NCBI GenBank assembly: GCA_031292755.1
Contig: JARLGM010000003.1
Location: 61,682 to 125,681, forward strand
Reading direction: 5' to 3'
Source of the DNA: Candidatus Sulfopaludibacter sp.
GTDB taxonomy: Bacteria > Acidobacteriota > Terriglobia > Bryobacterales > Bryobacteraceae
Length of the DNA: 64,000 bases
Under the pieces are notes generated by a model that was not told where the DNA came from, did no database searches, and saw only the letters and a program-made list of their open reading frames with translations. Positions within the stretch are counted from its first letter, which is position 1, and each line of letters opens with the position of its first letter. Shown here one piece after another: positions 50,091-59,123 of the stretch. Position numbers and translations under genes: made by a program.

Positions 50091-52121
50091 TTATCGGGGG
50101 CGTTCCAGCGCGAAGGCCATGACGCTGTCGCCGGTCACCGGGTTGCCAAAGAAGCCGCCGCCCGTGGCCGCGATCACGACATACTGTCTGCCGTCGCGGC
50201 CCTGGTAGGTAAGGGGTGTGGCTTCCGCCGCGCCGGGCAGTTGGAAGGTCCACAGCTCTTTGCCGGTCTTGGCGTCGAACGCGCGGAAACGGCCGTCGTC
50301 GGTGGCGCCGACGAACACCAACCCTCCGGCCGTCGCGATGGTGCCGCCGTTGCCCGGACGCCCGGTATTCTGTTTGCCGGCGGGCAGGCTGTCGGTGACG
50401 CCAAGCGGCACCCGCCAGGCAAACGCGCCGGTGTTCACATTGACCGCGGTCAGCTCTCCCCAAGGGGGTTGCTGACACGGCAGTTGCTGCGGGGAGCCGT
50501 CGCCGGGAATACTGAGACGGCCGCCGCCCGGCACGCCTTCGTAGGGGCCGTCCGGATCGACGCGGTTGCCGGTGCCTTTGGCCAGGGCGCGGCCGGTCTT
50601 GGGATCGTGATCCTTCTGGCCGGAGAGTTGTCCCAATTCGTTGGTGTTGACGAACAGATAGCCCAGTTGGGGATTGAACGACGTACCGCCCCAATTGACG
50701 CCGCCGTGATTGCCGGGGAACTGCACGCGCAGACGGTTATAAGCGGGCGGAAGGTAAGGTCCGCCGAGTTGCACGCCATCGAGGATCTTCTTGCAGGCCG
50801 ATTCCAGTTCGGGCGTGACGGTGGCGACGTCCGCGGCGCTCATGGTCATGCGGACGAGCGGCGGCGGTTTGACCGGGAACGGCTGGGTCTTCGAAGAGTG
50901 TTCCAGCGGCACTTCGCTTTGCGGCACAGGGCGCTCCTCGGCCCCATAGATCGGCTTGCCGGTCACGCGGTCGAGCAGAAACAGGAGTCCGACCTTGGTG
51001 ACCGCCACGACGGCGGGAATGGTCTTGCCGCCCTGCTTCACGTCGATGAGCGCCGGCGGGGCCGTCAAATCGGCGTCCCAGAGATCGTGGTGAACCAACT
51101 GGAAGTGCCACAGGTACTTTCCGGTATTCGCGTCGGCGGCCACCAGGCAGTTGGCGAACAGGTCGTCGCCGGCGCGGTCGCCGCCGTACTGATCGACCGA
51201 GGGCGCGCCGAACGGCATGTAGACGATGCCGCGTTGGGCGTCCACGGTAAGGAAGCCCCAGACATTGACGCCGGAACGGTTCTTCCAACTGTCGCCGGCC
51301 CAGGTATCGTTAAATTTCTCGCCGGCGCGCGGAATGGAATGAAACGTCCAGACCAGCTTCCCCGTGTGCAAGTCCCACGCGCGGACGTCGCCGGCGGGCC
51401 CATGCGGCGGATTTTCCTGGGTGGTGCCTCCCGCGATGACCAGGTTCTTGTACACAATCGGCGGCGAGCTCAGCCCGTTGCGGCCGGGCAGACCTTGCAT
51501 GATTTCGGGCGTATTCAGGTTGACGATGCCGTTGTCACCAAAGGCATCGTTGGGCTTGCCGGTTTTGGCATCCAGGGAATACAGCTTGCCGTCGCTGGAA
51601 CCGAAGACGATCTGTGACGGCGTGCCCGCATCGCCGGGCCAGTATTCAATGCCGCGGGTGGAAGGGGAGCTGCTGGGAAGACGATACGCCCAGATTTCCT
51701 CTCCCGTAGTGGGGTCCACCGCCACCACGCGGGAATACGGCGTGGACATATACATAACGCCGTTGATGACCAGGGGCGTGTTTTCGCTGGGAAACAAGCC
51801 CGACCCGCCGCGCCCTCGTCCGCGGCCGGCCGGTGGACCTTCCGGCGTATCGCCCACTGCGCCGCCCGGACCCCGGCCTGTGGGCACTGGCGCGGCGGCG
51901 CCCGCGGGCTTCATGTGGTAGACCCACGCCACTTTGAGGCGGTCGACATTGGCCGGCGTGATTTCGGTCAGCGGCGAGAAGCGCATGCCGCCGGAATCGT
52001 GGCCATAGGTGGGCCATTCCTTGGCCTGGGCGGTGTCGTGAACTTTCTTCGACTGCGCCAGAGCACCGGCAAGGATTACCAGGGCGCCACCTGCGATGAG
52101 AATGTTTAACTGCCGCTTCAT
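50091..52121 (-). CDS. PQQ-dependent dehydrogenase (quinoprotein glucose dehydrogenase-like)
   Basis: A 676-residue exported protein with signal peptide (LNILIAGGALVILAGALA). It is an eight-bladed PQQ propeller: WPTYGHDSGGMRFSPLTEI, VVAVDPTTGEEIWAYRLP, LVHHDLWDADLTAPPALIDV and GLVFVGATDDGRFRAFDAKT. It oxidises an alcohol or sugar in the periplasm and passes electrons to a cytochrome c or quinone. There is no haem domain of its own. A cytochrome c fused to helix-hairpin-helix is encoded divergently 84 bases away and is a candidate electron acceptor. The PQQ biosynthesis genes are not in the window. Confidence 0.88.
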   Translation of the reverse strand: MKRQLNILIAGGALVILAGALAQSKKVHDTAQAKEWPTYGHDSGGMRFSPLTEITPANVDRLKVAWVYHMKPAGAAAPVPTGRGPGGAVGDTPEGPPAGRGRGRGGSGLFPSENTPLVINGVMYMSTPYSRVVAVDPTTGEEIWAYRLPSSSPSTRGIEYWPGDAGTPSQIVFGSSDGKLYSLDAKTGKPNDAFGDNGIVNLNTPEIMQGLPGRNGLSSPPIVYKNLVIAGGTTQENPPHGPAGDVRAWDLHTGKLVWTFHSIPRAGEKFNDTWAGDSWKNRSGVNVWGFLTVDAQRGIVYMPFGAPSVDQYGGDRAGDDLFANCLVAADANTGKYLWHFQLVHHDLWDADLTAPPALIDVKQGGKTIPAVVAVTKVGLLFLLDRVTGKPIYGAEERPVPQSEVPLEHSSKTQPFPVKPPPLVRMTMSAADVATVTPELESACKKILDGVQLGGPYLPPAYNRLRVQFPGNHGGVNWGGTSFNPQLGYLFVNTNELGQLSGQKDHDPKTGRALAKGTGNRVDPDGPYEGVPGGGRLSIPGDGSPQQLPCQQPPWGELTAVNVNTGAFAWRVPLGVTDSLPAGKQNTGRPGNGGTIATAGGLVFVGATDDGRFRAFDAKTGKELWTFQLPGAAEATPLTYQGRDGRQYVVIAATGGGFFGNPVTGDSVMAFALERPR

Positions 52122-52205
52122 AGGCGATATGAGGGCGAAAAGAAGATCGTCACTGACCCGTCCGGCAGCATATCACAAGATGGATCCCAAGCTGTGGCAA
52201 ACTAG

Positions 52206-52670
52206 ATGTTGATGCGTTGGTTCCTTCCTTTGATTTTCACCCTGGTTCTCACATCGGTCATTTCCAGTGCCACCGGCAGCGATGACCTGCCCGAGGGTAA
52301 AGGGAAGGACGTCTTTCTCAAGATGTGCTCCAACTGCCACGGACTCGAACAGGTGACCAGTGTCAAGAATTCCAAGATGCAATGGACGTACGTGGTGGAC
52401 GACATGGTGTCTCGCGGGGCGGAAGGCACGGACGAGGAAGTGAATGCCGTGATCGGCTATCTGGCGCAGAATTTCGGCAAGCCCGTCAACGTCAACACGG
52501 CCACTGCGAAAGAGATTGAGGCGGGTCTTTCGTTCACCGCCGCGCAGTCGGAATCGATCGTCCAATACCGCACGGATAAAGGCGCATTCAAGACGTACGA
52601 GGACCTTTTGAAGGTCCCCGGTCTCGATGCCGGGTTGGTCGAAGAACAGAAGAAGAACATTCTGTTCTAA
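52206..52670 (+). CDS. Exported cytochrome c fused to a helix-hairpin-helix (ComEA-like) domain
   Basis: A 154-residue protein with ATGs at 52206 and 52212; either gives a signal peptide (WFLPLIFTLVLTSVISSA). A monohaem motif CSNCH is at about residues 39-43. The second half is a helix-hairpin-helix pair: NVNTATAKEIEAGLSFTAAQ and FKTYEDLLKVPGLDAGLVEE. Fusion of a haem domain with an HhH domain like that of ComEA is unusual; the HhH unit normally binds DNA but could be a protein-protein module here. The gene is divergent from the PQQ dehydrogenase, suggesting joint function. Confidence 0.85.
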   Translation: MLMRWFLPLIFTLVLTSVISSATGSDDLPEGKGKDVFLKMCSNCHGLEQVTSVKNSKMQWTYVVDDMVSRGAEGTDEEVNAVIGYLAQNFGKPVNVNTATAKEIEAGLSFTAAQSESIVQYRTDKGAFKTYEDLLKVPGLDAGLVEEQKKNILF

Positions 52671-52840
52671 TCGGTACGCTGCCAGCTTTTTGAACTCCTG
52701 CCCAAATGCCGGCGGCACCCACCGGGCACGGAGGATGGCGAAGCGCACAAGTCCATTGGTTTCAATCCGATTTCCAGGAGATGCAGTGGAAGGGAGAATG
52801 CCTTAAGAACTGGCAGGGTTAGGACACCGGAGGGAGACCC

Positions 52841-53503
52841 ATGAAAATCGCGAACGTAGTGGTGGGGCTGGCGTTAGCCGCGGGGGGCGTAGTGAGCGCG
52901 CCGGTAGAGCCTCCGGTCCCGATGGCGCTGGTAATGCTGAACCCGTCCGCCGCGCCGGAGCGCGTACCCGCTGGGTGGCAGCTTAAGGTGAACCGCGGCG
53001 TCCCGGACGTGACCGTGATTTCGCAGGGCGAAAGCCGGGTGCTGCGATTCAGGAGCAACAAGTCGTCGTTCGCCATCGAGCGCGCGGTGGATATCGATAT
53101 CAATCGGTACCCGCTACTCACCTGGAACTGGAAGGTGAGCGAACTTCCGGCGGGCGCCGATTTCCGGCATCTCTCCACAGACGATCAGGCGGCGCAGGTG
53201 CTCGTGGTGTTCGCAGACCACCGGGTGCTCAGTTACATCTGGGACACGTCTGCCCCGAAGGGAACCTTTCAGTCCGCCAGTTCCGTACCGCTTCTCCATA
53301 TCTTCGCGATGGTGTGCCAGTCCGGGGCCGGAGGCCTGAATCAATGGACTCCGGAATCGCACAACCTGGCACGGGATTATGAGATGGCCTACAACCGGCC
53401 GCCTTCGCAGGTGAAAGGCCTCCGTCTCCAGATCAACACGCAGCACACGGGCGGTTTCGCCGAAAGCTATTTTGGGGACGTTTCGTTCGAGGCTGCGCGA
53501 TAA
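52841..53503 (+). CDS. DUF3047 exported protein
   Basis: A 220-residue protein with a signal peptide (VVVGLALAAGGVVSAPV). The DUF3047 fold is indicated by GWQLKVNRGVPDV, YPLLTWNWKVSELPAGADFR, AAQVLVVFADHRVLSYIWD and the final GFAESYFGDVSF. It is a jelly-roll-like family of unknown function. Its last 37 bases overlap the 3' end of the convergent aminotransferase gene. GGAG lies upstream of the ATG at 52841. Confidence 0.83.
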   Translation: MKIANVVVGLALAAGGVVSAPVEPPVPMALVMLNPSAAPERVPAGWQLKVNRGVPDVTVISQGESRVLRFRSNKSSFAIERAVDIDINRYPLLTWNWKVSELPAGADFRHLSTDDQAAQVLVVFADHRVLSYIWDTSAPKGTFQSASSVPLLHIFAMVCQSGAGGLNQWTPESHNLARDYEMAYNRPPSQVKGLRLQINTQHTGGFAESYFGDVSFEAAR

Positions 53504-54627
53504 GACCGTGCAAGCGGCTGCGCTGCCTTCTGTAAAACCTCTTCCAAACGTTCGATTCCCTGCGCAAAGCGTTCCCCGCTGGCCGCAAAGCCGAGACGGA
53601 AATGCGAGGCCATGCCGAAGCAATCACCGGGAGCCAGCAGAACGCCATATTGCGCCAGACTGCGGCAAAAATCACGGCCGTCCCTGCCATTCGCAAGCCA
53701 CGGAAAGGCGGTCATACCGCCCTGGGGGCGGACCCAGCGAAGCACATCGGGATGCTTCGCAAACAGCCGGTCGAGCAACGGAAGGTTGGCGGCCGTGGTG
53801 CGCCGGGTACGGCCATAAATCGCGTCGCGATGCCGCAGTGCCAGGGTGGCAAGGCGCTCGCCCAGCACCGTGCTGGAGACGGTAAAGTAGCTGCGGGCGT
53901 TCAGATACGCTTTGCGGCGGCGCGCATCGGGCTCAATCATCCATCCGATTCGCAGACCGCTCAGGCAGAGCGCTTTTGAAAAATCGCCGAGCACCGTGGC
54001 GTGCGGAAGCCGCGCCGCGGAACGCATCGCCGGGCCGTGATAGATGGGATGGTACACCTGGTCGGAAACGAACTGCACGCCTCGTTCCGCACAGAACTTG
54101 TGGAGGGCTTCCATCTCGCCATCGGTCAGGACCGAGCCCGTGGGATTGTGCGGCGAATTGACCAGAACGAGCCGGGTGGCGGGATCGACCAGCTTACGGA
54201 TCTCGTCCGGATCGACCTGGAAATTGTGACTTGCCCGAAGCGTATAGTGGCGGGTTTCCAGCCCGAGGGATTGCGCGACGGCTTCATTGGCGGGAAATCC
54301 CGGGTTGGGCAGCACGACGTTGGCTCCCGGTTCGGCGGCGAGATGCAGCAGGATCAAGAGCGCCTCGGCGGCGCCGGTCATTACCAGAACGCTCTGGGGA
54401 TCGACGCCTTCCATGCGCGCCAGTTCCTCGCGGAGTTCCGAAGAGCCGGCGGGCGGCGTGTAGAACAACCGGGTTTCCAGCAACTCCTCGACATCCCCAC
54501 CGAGGGCGAGCAGTTCCCGCAATGTCCAGACCGGGCCGGTGCTGGATCCCAGGTCGAACTCGATCGGTGGATCGGCGGAGAACTTCTGTTCCAGCCATTG
54601 GTCCAACAGGAAAGGAGGCAGCTTCAT
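53467..54627 (-). CDS. Class I/II PLP-dependent aminotransferase
   Basis: A 386-residue protein. The order of fold-type I motifs is complete: VLVMTGAAEALLILLHLAAE, NPGFPANEAVAQSLG, LVNSPHNPTGSVLTDGEME, the PLP lysine in GDFSKALCLSGLRIGW, and a C-terminal FRLGFAASGERFAQG. The substrate-binding Arg is in that last motif. It may be an aspartate- or capreomycidine-synthase-like transaminase; the amino-acid substrate is unclear. The 3' end overlaps the convergent DUF3047 gene by 37 bases, so the two transcripts are antisense there. Confidence 0.87.
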   Translation of the reverse strand: MKLPPFLLDQWLEQKFSADPPIEFDLGSSTGPVWTLRELLALGGDVEELLETRLFYTPPAGSSELREELARMEGVDPQSVLVMTGAAEALLILLHLAAEPGANVVLPNPGFPANEAVAQSLGLETRHYTLRASHNFQVDPDEIRKLVDPATRLVLVNSPHNPTGSVLTDGEMEALHKFCAERGVQFVSDQVYHPIYHGPAMRSAARLPHATVLGDFSKALCLSGLRIGWMIEPDARRRKAYLNARSYFTVSSTVLGERLATLALRHRDAIYGRTRRTTAANLPLLDRLFAKHPDVLRWVRPQGGMTAFPWLANGRDGRDFCRSLAQYGVLLAPGDCFGMASHFRLGFAASGERFAQGIERLEEVLQKAAQPLARSYRAASNETSPK

Positions 54628-54660
54628 GCTTGATGATAGCCCGATTTCCGCGGCATCCCG

Positions 54661-56100
54661 TCACCGGGGACGCACCACGTATTGAGCGCCGGTGGAAACG
54701 ATAGGCGGCGATTTGGAGCCGGGCGGGGGATGCACCTCGACGCGGTCCAGAATGGCATCGCTCACCTGCTCCAGGGACAAGCCGTTCCGCCAGGTTGGCG
54801 CCGGCGGATTCTCCCAGCCGATCTCGACGTTACTCATGCGCAATCCGCGCGCATGGCGGACCGTGAGCGCGGTGGCGGTGTGTTCGTAGGGTGCGTGCGG
54901 GTCGGAGGAGACAAACAGCTTGATGTTGTCCAACCGGACACCCTCCAGCCAGCTATCCGGATGCCCGTTGATCACCGAAGCGCCGGTTCCATGCGCAATC
55001 ACATTCTGGATGATCACGTTGCGAATCCTGCCGGGGGGCGGCTCATTGGCGCGCTTCGTTCCGTCCACTTCACTGCGGCGCTTGATATTGAAATGCAGCG
55101 GATCGCCGTCGCCCCACCAGAACCAATCGAAGCGGCGTGTCTCAATGGTCAGGTTGGACAGCACCACGTCTTCCACAATGCCGCCATCGAACACCATGAA
55201 CGCGATGCCGCGGTTGGAATTGGTAATGACGACGTTGTCGATATTGACGCGGCGGATGGCGTTCGAATTCCCATCGCAAAACTTGATCGCGCTGGAAGCC
55301 GAAGACAGGCGGCAATTGGTCACGGTCACGTTTTCAACGGGCAGCGCGGGCCCCCAGATGTCGGCCGAGTAGAAGACCAGGGCGTCGTCGCCGGTTTCCA
55401 CCGTGGAGTTGGCGATACGGACATCCTGGCAACCGTCGGGGTCAATGCCATCGGCCCACACACCTTCCTTCTGGCTGGAGTAGATGTAGACGCCATCAAT
55501 GAGCAGGCGCTTGCAGGCATACGGGTTGATGGTCCAACTGCGCGACCGCAGGAATTTCAATCCGGTGATGCGCACGTCCGTGCAGCGCAACAGGAGCACC
55601 ATGCGGGGATAGATCTTTTCGTCCGGGAAACCATGCGGGAACGGGCGCAGAAGCGGCTTGCCGGTGGCTTCCATGGCACGCTGGTTGGGGAGGATGTAGA
55701 AATCGGTAATGCTGTTGAGGCGCCATTCATACGTGGATTGCCCGTCGAGCGTGCCGCGTCCTTCGAGCGCGATATCGTGCAGGTCTTCGCCGGAGAGGAG
55801 CGCGGATTTGGGCGCCGGGTCGAACTGGCTACCGTCCAGCGAGGCAAATAGCGTCGCCCCGGCTTCCAGATAGAGCCGCACTCCCGAGCGCAAGTGGAGT
55901 TGGCCGGTGGTGTACTCGCCCGGACCGACATACACCGTTCCACCACCGGCTTTGCCGCATGCGTCAATGGCCTGCTGCAAGGCAGGCCGGGCGTTGTCCG
56001 ATTTGATCCCCGTAGCGCCGTAGTCTTTCACGTGGAACACGGGGAGGGCGCACGACAAGCCCGTGAAGAGGGTAAAGAGGAGCGCGAAGCGGCGTGGCAT
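54661..56100 (-). CDS. Glycoside hydrolase family 28 (polygalacturonase-like)
   Basis: A 479-residue exported protein from the ATG at 56100, with a signal peptide (FALLFTLFTGLSCAL). The right-handed beta-helix begins with VFHVKDYGATGIKSDNARPA. Catalytic-type segments are DGIDPDGCQDVRIANST with the paired Asp, ETGDDALVF and a following INSPYACKR-like INPYACKRL. GH28 enzymes cleave pectin or related uronides, pointing to plant-polymer degradation in soil or peat. No other pectin gene is adjacent. Confidence 0.85.
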   Translation of the reverse strand: MPRRFALLFTLFTGLSCALPVFHVKDYGATGIKSDNARPALQQAIDACGKAGGGTVYVGPGEYTTGQLHLRSGVRLYLEAGATLFASLDGSQFDPAPKSALLSGEDLHDIALEGRGTLDGQSTYEWRLNSITDFYILPNQRAMEATGKPLLRPFPHGFPDEKIYPRMVLLLRCTDVRITGLKFLRSRSWTINPYACKRLLIDGVYIYSSQKEGVWADGIDPDGCQDVRIANSTVETGDDALVFYSADIWGPALPVENVTVTNCRLSSASSAIKFCDGNSNAIRRVNIDNVVITNSNRGIAFMVFDGGIVEDVVLSNLTIETRRFDWFWWGDGDPLHFNIKRRSEVDGTKRANEPPPGRIRNVIIQNVIAHGTGASVINGHPDSWLEGVRLDNIKLFVSSDPHAPYEHTATALTVRHARGLRMSNVEIGWENPPAPTWRNGLSLEQVSDAILDRVEVHPPPGSKSPPIVSTGAQYVVRPR

Positions 56101-56143
56101 TCCTAGAGAGCGTATCACCGGCCGCTTCGGTGCGCCACCTCAA

Positions 56144-56542
56144 TCACGCCAGGGCTTTCGCGGCCTTCTTCACAGCATCCTGGCCGATCTGGATGAGCGC
56201 GCCATAACGGCCGTTGCCCGCGCAGAGGGCCTGGACGGCATAGACGTCGATCTCTTTGGCCGCCAGTTTCACCAGGGCTTCGGCGACTGCGCCGGGGTGG
56301 TCTTCACCTGTAATGTGGAATGCCGTTTGCTTCTTTCCGATTTCGATCTTGAGTTGCTTCGCGGCCTTTTTGAAAAGCGCCGGGTCTTCGGGAGCCAGAT
56401 CGATGCGAGCCTTGCTCTTGCCGAGCGGATAGCCCCAGATGCCGACAAAGTTCACGCCGGCTTCCTGGAAGGCGCTAAGCAACTGCGCCCCTTTGCCGGG
56501 CTTGTTGGGAATAACAGTCGAGTAGAATTCGAGTTTTGCCAT
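56144..56542 (-). CDS. ACT-domain amino-acid-binding protein
   Basis: A 132-residue protein made of two ACT-like halves: FYSTVIPNKPGKGAQLLSAF and TAFHITGEDHPGAVAEALVK. ACT dimers bind amino acids and regulate metabolism. No enzyme domain is attached. It lies 43 bases from the GH28 gene on the same strand. It may be a free-standing regulator, with ligand and target unknown. Confidence 0.78.
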   Translation of the reverse strand: MAKLEFYSTVIPNKPGKGAQLLSAFQEAGVNFVGIWGYPLGKSKARIDLAPEDPALFKKAAKQLKIEIGKKQTAFHITGEDHPGAVAEALVKLAAKEIDVYAVQALCAGNGRYGALIQIGQDAVKKAAKALA

Positions 56543-56624
56543 ATTCAGGTCCTTTCATCAATAGTGCTGCTCCCAGTGTACAGTGCGGACTGCGACGCAC
56601 AGGCGGCCGGCAAACGATACGGCG

Positions 56625-57200
56625 TCAGGCCCGCCCCCCAAACTCGCGGCTCTCGGTTGACACTCGCACCTTTTCACCTTCCTTGATAAAGAGGGGAACG
56701 CGGATCTCGAGACCGGTCTGCAGCCTGGCTGGCTTGGTAACGCTGCCGCTCGACGTATCGCCACGCACGCCCGGTTCCGTGGAGGCAACTACCAGCTCAA
56801 TGAACGGGGGCAATTCCAAGCCGATGGGATTGCCATTGTACTTGAGCAGATCGACCATGCCGCCCTCGATCAGGAAGTCCCGCGCGTTGCCGATCACAGC
56901 GTCGGCGAGCGTGAGGGTCTCATAGCTTTCCTGGTCCAAAAAGTAAGAACCATCGCCATCGCTATACAGGTAGGAGGCCGGAACCGTCTGGAGATCCGGC
57001 TCTCTGAACTTCTCACCCGCCTTGAAGGTTCTCTCGAAGACCGCGTTGGTGATCAGGTTACGGATCTTTAGACGCACCAGGGTTTGTCCGCCCCGCGCGG
57101 TAGGCGTGTTCACCTCAACCTCGAGGCAGGAGAACGGAATGTTATCAATCTCAAACCGGGTCCTTCGTTTGACGTCAATGGCATCAATCAATACGGGCAT
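56625..57200 (-). CDS. Elongation factor P family protein, EfpL/YeiP-like
   Basis: A 191-residue protein from the ATG at 57200. The three OB/KOW-type domains are recognisable: CLEVEVNTPTARGGQTLVRL, TLADAVIGNARDFLIEGGMV and GLEIRVPLFIKEGEKVRVST. The loop that in canonical EF-P carries a modified Lys or Arg reads NTPTARGGQ, which matches the SPTARG loop of E. coli YeiP (EfpL). The C-terminal PGVRG and ESREFGGRA also fit. The protein binds ribosomes stalled at proline-containing stretches. No EpmA, EpmB or EarP gene is next to it. Confidence 0.85.
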   Translation of the reverse strand: MPVLIDAIDVKRRTRFEIDNIPFSCLEVEVNTPTARGGQTLVRLKIRNLITNAVFERTFKAGEKFREPDLQTVPASYLYSDGDGSYFLDQESYETLTLADAVIGNARDFLIEGGMVDLLKYNGNPIGLELPPFIELVVASTEPGVRGDTSSGSVTKPARLQTGLEIRVPLFIKEGEKVRVSTESREFGGRA

Positions 57201-57295
57201 GAACTCCTCAACGGGCAGGCAGCGGGAGCCGATGAAGACCCGGCTTCGCTGCTTTCTCAAGTATAGGGCGAAGCGTGGCGGCGCCGGGTTTCCGG

Positions 57296-58108
57296 CTAGA
57301 CCTGCGAACACGAGAGCGGCCGCAGCACGATGCTGGTCACGTTGGAGACGGTCGGCGGGTCCAACCTGAACCGCGGATCGGCGGAGAGTTTCTTCCAATC
57401 GGGGTCGGCGCCGAACTTCTCCCAGGCGACTTCGAGCGCCTCGACATTCGGGAAGCTGAGCATATAGGTCAGGCTCGGCAGTTGCGGGCCAATCAGGGCA
57501 TCGGCGTAAAAGACACCGGCGGCGCCTGCTTTCGCGAAGATGTCGAACTCGCCGTGATGGAACATTTCCACCTTCCGCACGTGGTCCATGTTGGTTGGCG
57601 ACACGTAGGTGCGGAGGTGGTAGATGCGCTTTTCCTTCTTTGCGGCGGCCGCCGGGACGGTGAGTTTCGGATAACCCTCAAAGGCCCGCAGCAGAGTGCT
57701 CTCGATTCTGAGGTAAGGCGGCGCGGCGCCCGGAGCGTCCCAGAAAGGCGCCGCGGCCTTCATAAACACGGCGTCCTTGGCCAGTTCCAGATCCGCGGTT
57801 ACGAGCGTTTCGAGTTTCGTGGACGGCAGCAGGAGGTAGTAAGCGGGCGTGTCCGGACCGAAATAGAGGGAGAAGGCCCCGACGGGTCCAATGCCGAGGC
57901 GGTTCAGTGCGGGGATGAGCGCGCCGTCGAAATACCGGTCAGTCAGCCTGGTGCCGGGTCCGCTGGCGAGTTGATAGCGACGGAGGTCATAATACTCGGC
58001 CGCGCCTTTTGGGCCGGTGGCGGACGATTGGGGGGCCGCTGCGGCTGAGCCGGCCAGCGACAGGGCGGACGCGGTGAGGGAGGTGGAGAGAAAATTCCTG
58101 CGATGCAT
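57296..58108 (-). CDS. NIPSNAP family protein with Tat signal
   Basis: A 270-residue protein from the ATG at 58108. A twin-arginine leader (HRRNFLSTSLTASALSLAG) is followed by two ferredoxin-like NIPSNAP domains: YYDLRRYQLASGPGTRLTDR and IYHLRTYVSPTNMDHVRKVE. The family binds small molecules or damaged proteins and is common in Acidobacteria and Planctomycetes as exported proteins. There is no adjacent partner that explains its role. Confidence 0.85.
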   Translation of the reverse strand: MHRRNFLSTSLTASALSLAGSAAAAPQSSATGPKGAAEYYDLRRYQLASGPGTRLTDRYFDGALIPALNRLGIGPVGAFSLYFGPDTPAYYLLLPSTKLETLVTADLELAKDAVFMKAAAPFWDAPGAAPPYLRIESTLLRAFEGYPKLTVPAAAAKKEKRIYHLRTYVSPTNMDHVRKVEMFHHGEFDIFAKAGAAGVFYADALIGPQLPSLTYMLSFPNVEALEVAWEKFGADPDWKKLSADPRFRLDPPTVSNVTSIVLRPLSCSQV

Positions 58109-58277
58109 GATTTTTGAGGATGACGATTCAGAGTTTAACACGGGGGGAATGCGGGCCGGGGAATTAGGGGATCGCGACCGCGCCGTGGAGGTTACAAGGT
58201 CAGCCCTTGGTCAGCCGGCTATCCCGACGGATACTTCCGAAATTCCGAACTGGACACAGCAAGACAGATCGCGCATC

Positions 58278-59102
58278 ATGGGCCAAGTGACCGTCAAGCA
58301 ATCTGGCCCCTCGCTCCCGGACCTCCCCACGGTCACGGCGATTGCGCTCGTCGCTTATGCCGCGACGAACGTCCTGCATGAGGCGGTTGGACACGGCGGA
58401 GCCTGCCTCGCCCTCGGCGGAAAACCTCTGGTGCTCTCGTCGGTACATTTTGAATGCGGGGAACAAGCGATGAGTGCGCTCGCCCTTCGCGGCGTCGCGG
58501 CGGCGGGCACGATCGTAAACTTCATCGCCGGTGCACTCGCACTGGTCGTCTTTAAAACGGCCAACCCGCTGCACAAGCCGCACGCCGCCTACTTTCTTTG
58601 GCTCTTCACCACGTTGAACCTCTTAAGTGGAGCGGGCTACTTTCTCTTCTCTGGCGCCGGGGGCATTGGCGACTGGGCCGACGTCGCGCGCGGCACCATG
58701 CCGCCCCTGGTCTGGCGTCCGGCAATGAGCGTCTTCGGAGGAGCGCTCTACTTTCTTCTCGCTCGCCAATCGGCGCAGTGGCTGCGTTCGCTAACCGGCA
58801 GCGGCGAACTGTCGATGAGGAGAAGCAAACTGCTCACCGTCCCGGCGTATATCTCAGGCGGTCTTCTTTACTGCCTCTCCGGACTGTTCAACCCGGTTGG
58901 CCCCGTCCTCATCGCAATTTCGGCCGCGGCAGCTTCTTTCGGTGGCTCCTCGGGGCTTCTCTGGCTCAGCAAGTTCCTGCGAAGTGGCGAGCACTCAGCA
59001 GTAACCGCTGCCGGGCTGGATCGAAGCTATGTCTGGATCGTCGCAGGATGCGCCGTCTCGCTGATCTTCGTTGCGATTCTCGGGCCGGGCATTCATTTCT
59101 AG
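58278..59102 (+). CDS. Membrane protein with HEXXH-like motif (M50-peptidase-like)
   Basis: A 274-residue protein from the ATG at 58278. Seven to eight hydrophobic helices are predicted. The first carries NVLHEAVGHGGACLALGG, an HEXXH motif inside a membrane helix as in site-2 proteases and related M50-like proteins. Helix 3 has NFIAGALALVVFKTA and a later one SGAGYFLFSGAGGIGDWADV, where the Asp may complete a zinc site. It may be an intramembrane metallopeptidase or a transporter-like relative. The substrate is unknown. It is followed 21 bases later by the DUF1697 gene. Confidence 0.68.
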   Translation: MGQVTVKQSGPSLPDLPTVTAIALVAYAATNVLHEAVGHGGACLALGGKPLVLSSVHFECGEQAMSALALRGVAAAGTIVNFIAGALALVVFKTANPLHKPHAAYFLWLFTTLNLLSGAGYFLFSGAGGIGDWADVARGTMPPLVWRPAMSVFGGALYFLLARQSAQWLRSLTGSGELSMRRSKLLTVPAYISGGLLYCLSGLFNPVGPVLIAISAAAASFGGSSGLLWLSKFLRSGEHSAVTAAGLDRSYVWIVAGCAVSLIFVAILGPGIHF

Positions 59103-59123
59103 TCCGCATGGCAGTCTAAACCC

